A stretch of 48,245 nt of DNA, taken from CAZSVP01 sp964637185 (GTDB lineage Bacteria > Patescibacteriota > Saccharimonadia > CAILAD01 > BJGX01). Position 1 is the first letter of the stretch. Every line of letters begins with the position of its first letter. The notes under the pieces are model-generated. The model was not told where the DNA came from, did not search any database, and worked only from the letters and a program-made list of their open reading frames with translations. Shown one piece after another: positions 40,849 through 48,245 of the stretch. The translations under genes were made by a program, and so were the position numbers. Location of the stretch: NCBI GenBank assembly GCA_964637185.1, contig CAZWVB010000004.1, forward strand, positions 1-48,245. The letters run 5' to 3'.

Positions 40849-42093
40849 ATGGCAAAAGCCCGCGAACACCATTTTATTGGATTGGATATCGGGACGAGCA
40901 AAATCGTCTGTATTGTAGGCGTTAAAAACCTCGAAGCTCCGCTGCCGAGCATTATTGGGCTCGGCGAGAGCGCCACTATCGGTTTGCGCCGAGGCTCAAT
41001 TGTTGATGTTGAGGAGACGGTTAGTGCTATCACTGCCGCGATCGAAGAAGCTGAGCGTATGAGCGGTGTGGCGATAGATCGAGCAACTGTCAGTATTGAT
41101 GGCACTCATGTGCGCATGATCTCTTCTGAGGGCAGCGTGATGGTGTCCAAGGCCGATCACGAGATCACCACCGAGGATGTGGTGCGGGCCGGTGAATCAG
41201 CCACCAATCTTACTTTGGAGGCCAATCAACAGATCCTGGATGTTATACCGGCCGGCTACTCGGTAGATGATCAGACCGACATATCGGACCCAGTTGGTAT
41301 GCACGGCAACAAGCTGACAGTGCATGCCGAAATATTGGTCAACTCTACACCTGCTATCAAAAACATTGAGAGCGCGGTATTTCGATCTGGCATCAGTATG
41401 AACAATCGCAGCTTAGTAGGCCTTTCGGCAGCACGAGCTGTGTTGAGTAAACGCCAGCAGGAGCTGGGCGTAGGCTTTATCCACATTGGTGCCGAGACCA
41501 CAGCGGTAATCGTCTACGAGCAGGGCAAACTATGTCACTGCGTGGTTTTGCCCGTTGGCTCCAACCACATCACAAAAGATCTGGTCTATGGGCTGCGTAC
41601 CAATGCTGATATTGCTGAGAAGATCAAGCTAAAATACGGCCGTGCGGCAGATGGCAAGAAGACCAATCAGACCATAGACCTGGAGTCGATGGGTGGCAAC
41701 GGTGTGGTCAGCCAAAGTGATCTGGATATGATGATAGAGGCTAGACTAGATGAGTTGGTAGGACTTGTCTATGAAGAACTAGAGAAGGCCGCCAAGAAAT
41801 TCACTGATGAGGGCGGTATGGCAGCTGGGCTGGTGTTATCAGGTGGCGGTGCCAAACTCAAAGGCCTCGATAAATACTTTGAGTCCAAGCTCAAGCTACC
41901 GACTAAGGTAGGGCGAGCCGAGCACTTTGGCAGTTTGAGTACACAGGTAGCAGACCCGATGTATGCATCAGCTATCGGGCTAATGTTACTAGATATGGAG
42001 TCGCCACAAATGATCAGAAGCTCCTCGCTATCTTCACTGCCCAAGCGCATCATAGAGTCAGCCAAGACAGTCATCAAAAGCCTACTGCCATAG
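40849..42093 (+). CDS. ftsA: Cell-division protein FtsA
   Basis: 414 aa actin-like ATPase. It has GLDIGTSKIVCIVG (phosphate 1), the 1C insertion region DVIPAGYSVDDQTDISDPVGMHG, IHIGAETTAVIVYEQG (phosphate 2), GLVLSGGGAKLKGLDKYF (adenosine motif) and a C-terminal basic amphipathic tail (LPKRIIESAKTVIKSLLP), the membrane-targeting helix. It tethers FtsZ to the membrane. It lies immediately upstream of ftsZ but is separated by 243 nt with its own signals. Confidence 0.95.
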   Translation: MAKAREHHFIGLDIGTSKIVCIVGVKNLEAPLPSIIGLGESATIGLRRGSIVDVEETVSAITAAIEEAERMSGVAIDRATVSIDGTHVRMISSEGSVMVSKADHEITTEDVVRAGESATNLTLEANQQILDVIPAGYSVDDQTDISDPVGMHGNKLTVHAEILVNSTPAIKNIESAVFRSGISMNNRSLVGLSAARAVLSKRQQELGVGFIHIGAETTAVIVYEQGKLCHCVVLPVGSNHITKDLVYGLRTNADIAEKIKLKYGRAADGKKTNQTIDLESMGGNGVVSQSDLDMMIEARLDELVGLVYEELEKAAKKFTDEGGMAAGLVLSGGGAKLKGLDKYFESKLKLPTKVGRAEHFGSLSTQVADPMYASAIGLMLLDMESPQMIRSSSLSSLPKRIIESAKTVIKSLLP

Positions 42094-42177
42094 AGTTGAA
42101 CACTATTTATTTATTGAACAACAAATGCTGAGTAGCAAAAAAATAAGCGTTTTTGGCAAAAAAGTTTGAGTAATTAA

Positions 42178-42207
42178 TTGCATCGATACTTCTGTATAGG
42201 CTATACT
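42178..42207 (+). promoter_or_regulatory. ftsZ promoter
   Basis: TTGCAT, 18-nt spacer, TATACT. The start is predicted near 42214, about 123 nt before ftsZ. The preceding stretch (42094-42177) is AT-rich with nothing clear in it. Confidence 0.55.
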
Positions 42208-42213
42208 GAGCAT

Positions 42214-42336
42214 AGCTTTTGGTCTATCTATTGACTAGAGGCTGTGGCAAGGCCCATCTGATTAGTCAGGTGAGTTCGGCAGGTCCACATACGTTTTGGA
42301 CTTGCCAAGTGATTATGAGTAAAAAATGATACCAAT
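42214..42336 (+). promoter_or_regulatory. Structured ftsZ leader with competing hairpins
   Basis: TTGACTA (42231-42237) pairs with TAGTCAG (42263-42269). GGCAGGTCC (42278-42286) pairs with GGACTTGCC (42298-42306), 9 bp with one G-U. CTTGCCA (42301-42307) can instead pair with TGGCAAG (42245-42251), which would break the second hairpin. No Shine-Dalgarno precedes the ATG. The role is inferred: a dose-control element for ftsZ. Confidence 0.4.
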
Positions 42337-43860
42337 ATGGCAGAAATTCTTCCAGAGATAGAAACTTTTGCGCGGATAAAGGTAGTTGGTGTGGGTGGCG
42401 GTGGCATCAACGCGCTAAATCGTATGGTGCAGTCCAAACTGCGCGGTATTGATTTTGTAGCGGTCAATACCGATGCTCAAGCTTTGCATTACAGCCAGGC
42501 CAACAAGAAAGTTCATATTGGCAAGGACACGACGCGTGGTCTTGGCGCTGGCGCCAACCCTGATGTGGGACGTCAAGCTGCCGAAGAATCCCAAGATGAA
42601 ATATATGAGGCGCTCAAGAACTCCGAGATGGTTTTTATCACCTGTGGTCTAGGTGGTGGTACCGGTACAGGTGCCGCACCAGTAATAGCTAAGATAGCAC
42701 GGGAGATCGGCGCACTGACGGTGGCTATAGTGACCAAGCCTTTTGGTTTTGAGGGTGAGCGTCGTCGCCAAGCTGCTGAGGCTGGTGTGGCAGAGCTCAA
42801 AGACAAGGTGGATACATTGATAGTTATCCCCAACGACCGTATTTTGCAGATCATTGACCGTAAGACCTCACTGCTAGATGCCTTTGGCGTGGTAGATGAT
42901 GTCTTGCGCCAGGGCGTACAGGGTATAGCCGATCTTATTACTGTCAATGGTCTGGTCAATCTTGACTTCGCTGATGTCAAATCCATCATGAGCAATGCTG
43001 GCTCCGCACTGATGGGCATTGGCCAGGGTAGCGGTGATATGCGGGCTATTGATGCAGTCAAGCAGGCTATTGATTCGCCACTACTGGAAATATCTGTCGA
43101 GGGTGCCAAGGGCGTACTGATCAACTTCACAGGTGGTCGCGATATGGGTATGCATGAGATCGAAGAAGCTGCCAAACTTATCCATGACTCAGTCGACCCT
43201 GAGGCCAACATCATCTGGGGTATGGTACTGGATGAAAATCTGACGGGTGAGATCAGAGTTACCTTGGTGGCAACTGGCTTTGATGACGCTACGCCGATAC
43301 CGGAGCCAACCCCAGAGCCAAGCCTGAGCAAGACCGATCTGAGCAGTATTACAGTCGGCGATATGGTGTCGGCTGAAGCAGAGGACAGTGCACCAACTCA
43401 GAGCACTGAGGTTGAAACTGAGGCTACTGATGCCCACAAGTCATTTTTGCCGTTTTTGTCTCGCTCTCAGGATAGCCGACCGGTCTATGAGGCCGAAGAT
43501 GACACCAAGCCACTGATATCTCCAGAGCCAGCAGCTGCCGCTGAGCCAGAAGAGCCTTCCACTGTAGAGCTCGAACTAGATCAGCCAGAGCCAGCCTCGC
43601 AAGCAGAAACTACCGATAGAGAGGCCGCTGAGGCGGTTGAGTTTTCGCTTGATGAATCAGTTTTCGATGCGGAGAGCCAGCCACCAAATATACCCGAAGA
43701 GCCCATGGTAGAGCGGGTAGTGCGACAAGAGCCAAAGGCTGAAGAATCCCATGATGATCTGGACAAACCGGCCTTTTTGCGCCGTGGTCTCAAGCTCGGT
43801 CGTAACAAAAAAGACAAATCAGACGACGATATACCGAGTTTTATTCGCAAGAAGTTGTAG
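42337..43860 (+). CDS. ftsZ: Cell-division GTPase FtsZ with long C-terminal linker
   Basis: 507 aa, longer than typical (~380-400). The GTPase core has VGVGGGGINALNRM, the tubulin signature GGGTGTGAAP (106-115), and the T7-loop region NLDFADVKSIM. The core ends near ~325. An acidic, low-complexity linker of ~150 residues follows. The end has two FtsZ tail-like peptides: KPAFLRR (477-483) and DDIPSFIRKKL (497-507). In other bacteria one such peptide binds FtsA. Starts with ATG 42337 with no ribosome site. Confidence 0.96.
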   Translation: MAEILPEIETFARIKVVGVGGGGINALNRMVQSKLRGIDFVAVNTDAQALHYSQANKKVHIGKDTTRGLGAGANPDVGRQAAEESQDEIYEALKNSEMVFITCGLGGGTGTGAAPVIAKIAREIGALTVAIVTKPFGFEGERRRQAAEAGVAELKDKVDTLIVIPNDRILQIIDRKTSLLDAFGVVDDVLRQGVQGIADLITVNGLVNLDFADVKSIMSNAGSALMGIGQGSGDMRAIDAVKQAIDSPLLEISVEGAKGVLINFTGGRDMGMHEIEEAAKLIHDSVDPEANIIWGMVLDENLTGEIRVTLVATGFDDATPIPEPTPEPSLSKTDLSSITVGDMVSAEAEDSAPTQSTEVETEATDAHKSFLPFLSRSQDSRPVYEAEDDTKPLISPEPAAAAEPEEPSTVELELDQPEPASQAETTDREAAEAVEFSLDESVFDAESQPPNIPEEPMVERVVRQEPKAEESHDDLDKPAFLRRGLKLGRNKKDKSDDDIPSFIRKKL

Positions 43861-43869
43861 GCTGAGCGG

Positions 43870-44340
43870 ATGCGTTGCCCCGAATGCCAAAATGATGGTA
43901 GTAAGGTGGTGGAGTCACGCGATAGTGGGTTAGAAAATTCCGGAGTTCGCCGCCGACGTCAGTGTTTGGCTTGTGGTTATCGATTTACGACTTATGAAAG
44001 GATCGAACCATCACATCTTATGGTAGTCAAACGTGATGGAAGGCGTGAGAACTTCAATCGTGATAAGGTAGCCGGGGGTATCTTTCGGGCCTTTGAAAAA
44101 AGACCGTTTCCGGCCGAAAAAATCCACCAGCTAGTCGATGGGGTAGTGTCGCAGCTACGGCATTCTGGCGAGATCGAGGTTCCAAGCCGGCTGATTGGTG
44201 AGATAGTGATGGAACATTTGTTGCAGGCTGATGATGTCGCCTATGTGCGTTTTGCCAGTGTCTACCGTAGTTTTAGCGATCTAGGTAGTTTTGAGGCCGA
44301 ACTGGCTAGGCTGCGCAATTTGCAAGACAAGCCGCAATAG
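43870..44340 (+). CDS. nrdR: Ribonucleotide-reductase repressor NrdR
   Basis: 156 aa. The N-terminal zinc ribbon is MRCPEC...CLACGYRFTTYER, and the ATP-cone domain has VVKRDGRRENFNRDKVAGGIFRAFEKRP. NrdR senses ATP/dATP and represses nrd genes through NrdR boxes. It lies ten nt after ftsZ and probably shares its transcript. No nrd gene is in the window. Confidence 0.95.
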   Translation: MRCPECQNDGSKVVESRDSGLENSGVRRRRQCLACGYRFTTYERIEPSHLMVVKRDGRRENFNRDKVAGGIFRAFEKRPFPAEKIHQLVDGVVSQLRHSGEIEVPSRLIGEIVMEHLLQADDVAYVRFASVYRSFSDLGSFEAELARLRNLQDKPQ

Positions 44341-44355
44341 ATTAGCATAGGCAGT

Positions 44356-44616
44356 ATGAAGGTATTATTGTTTGCTGATGCCCAGACGATGGTGTCGCCG
44401 AGCTACAAGCGGCTTAGGCTTGATCTCAAGCAGCGTCGTTTGGTGCTCGAGGATTACAACCTCCAAAATCGAGCCGCCCAAGACAAAGCCCATCTTTATG
44501 ACATTACCAAACCAGGCAGTATTGTGGTGACACGTGATGACGGAGCACCGGTAGCGAGTTGGCGCGATCATCTACCAAGCGCCGACGAGATTAGCTACAG
44601 CTTAGGCTATATATAG
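44356..44616 (+). CDS. Small thioredoxin-fold-like protein without cysteines (uncertain)
   Basis: 86 aa. MKVLLFADAQTMVSPSYKRL followed by a helix and YDITKPGSIVVTRDDGAPVASWRDHLPSADEISYSLG gives the beta-alpha-beta then beta-turn-beta order of thioredoxin-like proteins; the strand IVVTRDDG and PSADEI helix are the best marks. The CxxC motif is absent, so it would not be a redox enzyme. It lies 15 nt after nrdR. This assignment is tentative. Confidence 0.45.
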   Translation: MKVLLFADAQTMVSPSYKRLRLDLKQRRLVLEDYNLQNRAAQDKAHLYDITKPGSIVVTRDDGAPVASWRDHLPSADEISYSLGYI

Positions 44617-44643
44617 CTTTACTTTTTGGCCTATTTAGGATAT

Positions 44644-44871
44644 ATTTGGATCTAACAAGCGTTCTGCCAGTCGGCGGACAAGTGGCCATCACCCACGAGT
44701 TCCATCTGGAAGCGCTGCAGGAAGAAATCCAAATGGACAGTAGAACCTGCCGGTCAAAGCATCGTAATAGCTGGTTGATCAAGTTGAGACTGTCGTGCCG
44801 GCAAGCTCAAGTCAGATGGTACCGTTCGCGCAGCAGCGAGCTCTGACACCGCAATATCAGCGGTGTTTTTT
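44644..44871 (+). promoter_or_regulatory. T-box riboswitch controlling ileS
   Basis: Stem I is closed by ATTTGGAT (44644-44651) and ATCCAAAT (44727-44734), with TTCTGC/GCAGGA above it. A candidate Ile specifier codon ATC lies at 44704-44706. Linker pairs GACAGT (44736-44741) with ACTGTC. The T-box TGGTACCG (44817-44824) sits in a bulge closed by GTCAGA (44811-44816) and TCTGAC (44842-44847), the antiterminator. TGGT fits a tRNA ending ACCA, as tRNA-Ile does. The terminator overlaps the antiterminator strand. Uncharged tRNA-Ile would favour readthrough into ileS. Confidence 0.85.
44846..44871 (+). terminator. Regulated terminator of the ileS T-box
   Basis: ACACCGC, AATATCA loop, GCGGTGT, then six T. 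The 5' strand shares two bases with the antiterminator's TCTGAC. Confidence 0.9.
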
Positions 44872-44890
44872 GTTATAAGGAGTCGACAAC

Positions 44891-47785
44891 ATGAAAAAAC
44901 TACCCCCATATCAGCCCAAACAAGTTGAAGAAGAAATACTCAATACTTGGCACAAAGAGAAGACTTTTGAGCAATCGCTTGAGAAGACCAAGGATGGTAA
45001 GCCATTTAGCTTCTACGACGGTCCGCCTTTTGCCAATGGGTTGCCGCATTTTGGCCATAGCCTGGTGACCAGCATCAAAGATTCGATTGGCCGGTATCAG
45101 ACCATGCGTGGGCGCTATGTGGCGCGCCGCAACGGCTGGGACTGCCATGGTTTGCCAGTGGAGTTTGAGATCGAGAAGAAGTTCAATGTATCTGGCAAAA
45201 AACAAATCATGGAGCTAGGGCTTGAGAAGTTCAACCAAGCTTGCCGTGACTCGGTTTTCACCTACAAGAAAGAGTGGGAGGATTTCTTCGACCGGATTGG
45301 GCGCTGGACCGATACAGAGCACGCTTATGCCACTATCGACAACAGCTACATCGAGTCGGTATGGTGGGTGTTTTCCCAGATTTACCAAAAAGGCTTGATC
45401 TACCAGGGATACAAAAGCATGCCGTACTGCCCGCGCTGCGCTACACCGCTGAGCAACTTTGAAGTCAATGAGGGCTACAAAGACGATTTCTCCGATCCCA
45501 GCCTATTTGTGAAATTCCAGCTGGTGGACGACGAGCGCCAGCTGTTGGCCTGGACTACCACGCCGTGGAGTTTGCCAGGCAATGCTGCTCTGGCTGTCAA
45601 ACCGACTGCCAAATATGTCACCTTACTGGTTGATGGACAAAAGCTAGTAGTTGCCAAAGACAGGATTGCCGAGCTCAGCCTTGATACTTATGAAGTCCTA
45701 GATGAATATGACGCAAATGAGCTGGTAGGCAAACATTATCAGCCGGTCTTTGAGCTGCAGACTGATCTGATCAATACCAATACTTATCAAGTCTGGGCTG
45801 ATGATATGGTCAGTATCGAGGAGGGTACTGGAGTGTTGCATGTCGCACCGGCGTTTGGCGAAGACGATCTCAACCTAGGACAGCAACATGACATCCCGGT
45901 ACTTCAGACTGTAGCTGCGGATGGTAGTATCGCTACCGGTTGGGGGCTAGCTGATATCGAGGGCAAATTTTTCAAGCAGGCTGACAAGCTGATTATCGAA
46001 CGATTATCCGAAACGGACAGAGTGTTTGCGGCTGAGACTTTGACACACACTTATCCCTTCTGCTACCGCTGTGACACGCCATTGTTGTACTACGCTATCA
46101 GCACCTGGTTTGTTGCGGTGTCGCAGATCAAAGATGATCTACTCAAAACTGCCGCCAGTACTGAGTGGACGCCACAAAATATCAAGACTGGACGATTTGG
46201 TAAATGGTTGGAGGGGGCTCGTGATTGGGCGATCAGCCGCAATCGCTACTGGGGCGCGCCAGTGCCTATCTGGGTCAACGAGCAGGACGCTGATGATATC
46301 TTGGTGGTATCGAGCATTGAGCAATTGCGCGAGTTGGCTGTTGGCAATCCCAAGCTTGATGATCTGCACCGTCCCTTTATCGACGATGTCGTAATCGAGC
46401 AAGATGGCAAGACCTACCGTCGTGTCGAAGAGGTGATCGATTGTTGGTTTGAATCCGGCTCGATGCCATATGCTCAAGTCCACTATCCGTTTGAGCACAA
46501 GGCGGAGTTTGAGAATAGTTTTCCGGCCGACTACATCGGCGAAGGCCTAGATCAGACCCGGTTGTGGTTCTATGTGCTGCACGTCATAGCCACCATCGTG
46601 CAGCAACAGCCAGCCTACAAACACGTATTGGTCAATGGCATGATTATGGCGGCTGATGGACGCAAACTTAGCAAGCGGCTCAAAAACTACCCACCACTAG
46701 AGGATGTATTTGCCGACGAGGGCGCGGATAGTTTGCGCTACTACTTGCTATCTAGCCAGCCAGCTGTGAGTGCCGACTATATGCGGTTTGACCGCAGCGC
46801 GCTGCGTGATATCCACCGCAATCTCTTCATGACTCTGTACAACAGCGCATCATTCATGAGTATGTACGCCAGTATCGACGGTTGGCAACCAGCTGGTCTA
46901 GAACAGCCGAGTGAGCTAAACAATCCACTGGACCGCTGGATTGTGGCTCGAGTGCATCAGACCATCAAGACTGCTACCGAGGCAGCTGACAACTTTGAGC
47001 TAGCCAAAGCCAGTTGGCCGGTCTATGAGTTGGTCGATGATCTGTCCAACTGGTATATACGTCGCAGCCGACGTCGTTTTTGGAAATCCGACGATGATAG
47101 TGACAAACAAGAAGCTTATGCCACACTATTTTGGGCACTGATCAGTATCTGCCAGCTATTGGCCCCATGGGCGCCATTTGTATCAGACTGGCTTTACCGA
47201 CACCTGACAGCCGATCTTGATGATGCGCCAAGCTCTGTTCACCTGAGTGACTGGCCAGTAGCTAACACGGTCGATCAGACCATACTAGGGCAGATGGAAC
47301 AGGTCCGCACTGCAGTCAATGAAGGCTTGGCTCAGCGCATGAGTGCTGCTATCAAGGTGCGCCAGCCGCTCGGTAGTCTTGAACTGAGCGCGCCAGTGCC
47401 ACTTGATCAGGCTCTACTGGATATCATTGCTGATGAAGTCAATGTCAAAAAGATTACGACCAGCTCAGCCACAGAATTGTCGGTCCAGCTAGATGCCGCG
47501 CTGACCGATGAGTTGCGTGCCGAAGGTTTGGCTCGCGAGCTGATCCGCCACATCCAGCAGGGCCGCAAACAAGCTGGTCTAGAGGTCGAGAATCATATCG
47601 AGCTTAGCCTGTCGGTGGCCAAGGCCCAAGCCGACCAACTGCGCGCCTTTGAGCAGTTGATAGCCCAGGAAACACTGGCCGATCGAGTGAGCTGGGACAA
47701 ACCGGTTGAGACAGCCTACCACAAGACTGCTACAATAGATGGCGATGAGTTCATCATTGGCATCCAAAAGTCACCGTCTAGCTAG
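44891..47785 (+). CDS. ileS: Isoleucyl-tRNA synthetase (IleRS2-like)
   Basis: 964 aa class I enzyme. HIGH-like HFGH (53-56) in PPFANGLPHFGHSL; editing domain with AWTTTPWSLPGN; KMSKS-like KLSKR (592-596) in DGRKLSKRLKNYP. HFGH plus KLSKRLKNYP matches the eukaryote-like IleRS2 group rather than the E. coli type (HLGH/KMSKSLGN). IleRS2 enzymes are often mupirocin-insensitive (known of the group). AAGGAG eight nt before the ATG. It is regulated by the T-box upstream. Confidence 0.96.
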   Translation: MKKLPPYQPKQVEEEILNTWHKEKTFEQSLEKTKDGKPFSFYDGPPFANGLPHFGHSLVTSIKDSIGRYQTMRGRYVARRNGWDCHGLPVEFEIEKKFNVSGKKQIMELGLEKFNQACRDSVFTYKKEWEDFFDRIGRWTDTEHAYATIDNSYIESVWWVFSQIYQKGLIYQGYKSMPYCPRCATPLSNFEVNEGYKDDFSDPSLFVKFQLVDDERQLLAWTTTPWSLPGNAALAVKPTAKYVTLLVDGQKLVVAKDRIAELSLDTYEVLDEYDANELVGKHYQPVFELQTDLINTNTYQVWADDMVSIEEGTGVLHVAPAFGEDDLNLGQQHDIPVLQTVAADGSIATGWGLADIEGKFFKQADKLIIERLSETDRVFAAETLTHTYPFCYRCDTPLLYYAISTWFVAVSQIKDDLLKTAASTEWTPQNIKTGRFGKWLEGARDWAISRNRYWGAPVPIWVNEQDADDILVVSSIEQLRELAVGNPKLDDLHRPFIDDVVIEQDGKTYRRVEEVIDCWFESGSMPYAQVHYPFEHKAEFENSFPADYIGEGLDQTRLWFYVLHVIATIVQQQPAYKHVLVNGMIMAADGRKLSKRLKNYPPLEDVFADEGADSLRYYLLSSQPAVSADYMRFDRSALRDIHRNLFMTLYNSASFMSMYASIDGWQPAGLEQPSELNNPLDRWIVARVHQTIKTATEAADNFELAKASWPVYELVDDLSNWYIRRSRRRFWKSDDDSDKQEAYATLFWALISICQLLAPWAPFVSDWLYRHLTADLDDAPSSVHLSDWPVANTVDQTILGQMEQVRTAVNEGLAQRMSAAIKVRQPLGSLELSAPVPLDQALLDIIADEVNVKKITTSSATELSVQLDAALTDELRAEGLARELIRHIQQGRKQAGLEVENHIELSLSVAKAQADQLRAFEQLIAQETLADRVSWDKPVETAYHKTATIDGDEFIIGIQKSPSS

Positions 47786-48245
47786 CTCGGCTGCACAGAG
47801 CGCCAACAAGTCCAGCGCCTTGCCGCGCGGGTTGGTGGTAGCTGTGGCATTTGTTACGATTGTTGGGCTGTTGATACATTTCTCACTTGGCGTGCGAGCC
47901 GGCAGCTTTGCCTTGGGTGATTTCTACCGTCAAGGAGTGTCGGCTATATTAGGGGTCGTAGTGCTGCTGCTACTGATGCGGCTGGACTATAGAGTGCTCA
48001 AGGATTATGCCAACTTGCTATATATCATCGCAGTTGCTGGGCTGCTGCTTGTCGATGTCTTGGGTGCCACACGACTGGGCGCGACTCGCTGGATCAGTCT
48101 GGGGTTTGTACAGCTACAACCGTCGGAGTTTGCCAAGCTGCTATGCATCATATTCTTTGCCAACTACACAGCCGATCAGCAACTACTAGGCCGACCCTGG
48201 CAGTATCTGCTCAAAAGCATTGCGTTAATGGCTATACCAACAGCA
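47745..48245 (+). CDS. SEDS-family protein RodA/FtsW (3' end outside window)
   Basis: Open from ATG 47745 to the right edge, 167 codons, overlapping the last 41 nt of ileS in another frame. The start is supported by TGCTACAAT (extended -10, TACAAT at 47731-47736) eight nt upstream with TTGAGA at 47706, a leaderless-type layout inside ileS. After a ~30-residue polar N-terminus come membrane helices and the SEDS signature GATRWISLGFVQLQPSEFAKLL. SEDS proteins polymerise peptidoglycan glycan strands. RodA versus FtsW cannot be settled from this fragment. Confidence 0.85.
   Translation, partial: MSSSLASKSHRLASSAAQSANKSSALPRGLVVAVAFVTIVGLLIHFSLGVRAGSFALGDFYRQGVSAILGVVVLLLLMRLDYRVLKDYANLLYIIAVAGLLLVDVLGATRLGATRWISLGFVQLQPSEFAKLLCIIFFANYTADQQLLGRPWQYLLKSIALMAIPTA

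Overview
The window looks like a chromosome segment of a Candidate Phyla Radiation (Patescibacteria) bacterium, possibly Candidatus Saccharibacteria. The phylum is inferred: I could not run a phylogeny. Supporting signs are compact housekeeping genes with many 1-14 nt overlaps, an eukaryote-like (IleRS2-type) isoleucyl-tRNA synthetase, a 23S-5S unit without a linked 16S and with enlarged 23S helices, large glycine-rich surface proteins ending in peptidase S74 chaperone domains, many TM-anchored secreted proteins, and promoters placed so close to start codons that several mRNAs should be leaderless. UGA is used as a normal stop, so this is not the UGA=Gly group (SR1/Gracilibacteria).

Layout. 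(1) 1-8986: three very large surface proteins, the first cut by the left edge. The second and third are paralogues with an N-terminal TM anchor, a short collagen-like Gly-X-Y stretch, long beta-repeat regions and a self-cleaving S74 domain plus coiled coil. (2) 9073-9711: a membrane-anchored LytR_C-like protein and a strong terminator. (3) 9782-13510: a self-contained 23S-5S rRNA unit with its own promoter, leader hairpins, a ~30-bp processing stem and two large 23S insertions. (4) 13579-21496: an accessory island of secreted proteins. Most share an unusual signal segment ending in Leu-Arg-Phe-Ser-Arg-Ala, followed by peptidoglycan-binding-like, Ig-like or cysteine-rich modules. The island also holds an Lnt-like membrane acyltransferase and a KGG-type small protein whose 5' UTR looks like a riboswitch or thermosensor. 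(5) 21509-23352: a metallopeptidase and ROK kinase on the minus strand, and a small protein with an LPXTG-like tail. (6) 23448-33534: translation and export core: rpsA-infB-rbfA, a leaderless response regulator, priA-def-fmt (minus), secD-secF, and a zinc-ribbon membrane protein. (7) 33654-36528: a winged-helix regulator, a small basic protein, recJ, a YerC/TrpR-like regulator. (8) 36697-40799: hisS, then a tightly coupled rpsU-yqeY-ybeY-dgkA-adk-map operon. (9) 40849-48245: ftsA, ftsZ, nrdR, a small thioredoxin-like protein, ileS under a T-box riboswitch, and the start of a RodA/FtsW (SEDS) gene.

How it fits together: the core genes make a streamlined translation, secretion and division block. 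The accessory genes are almost all cell-surface or exported, which fits an epibiotic, host-attached lifestyle (inference). The most promising undescribed signals are the switch-like 5' UTR at 20629-20714, the LRFSRA secreted-protein island, the ES27-site 23S insertion, and the ftsZ leader with two competing hairpins. No tRNA gene, CRISPR array or insertion sequence was found.
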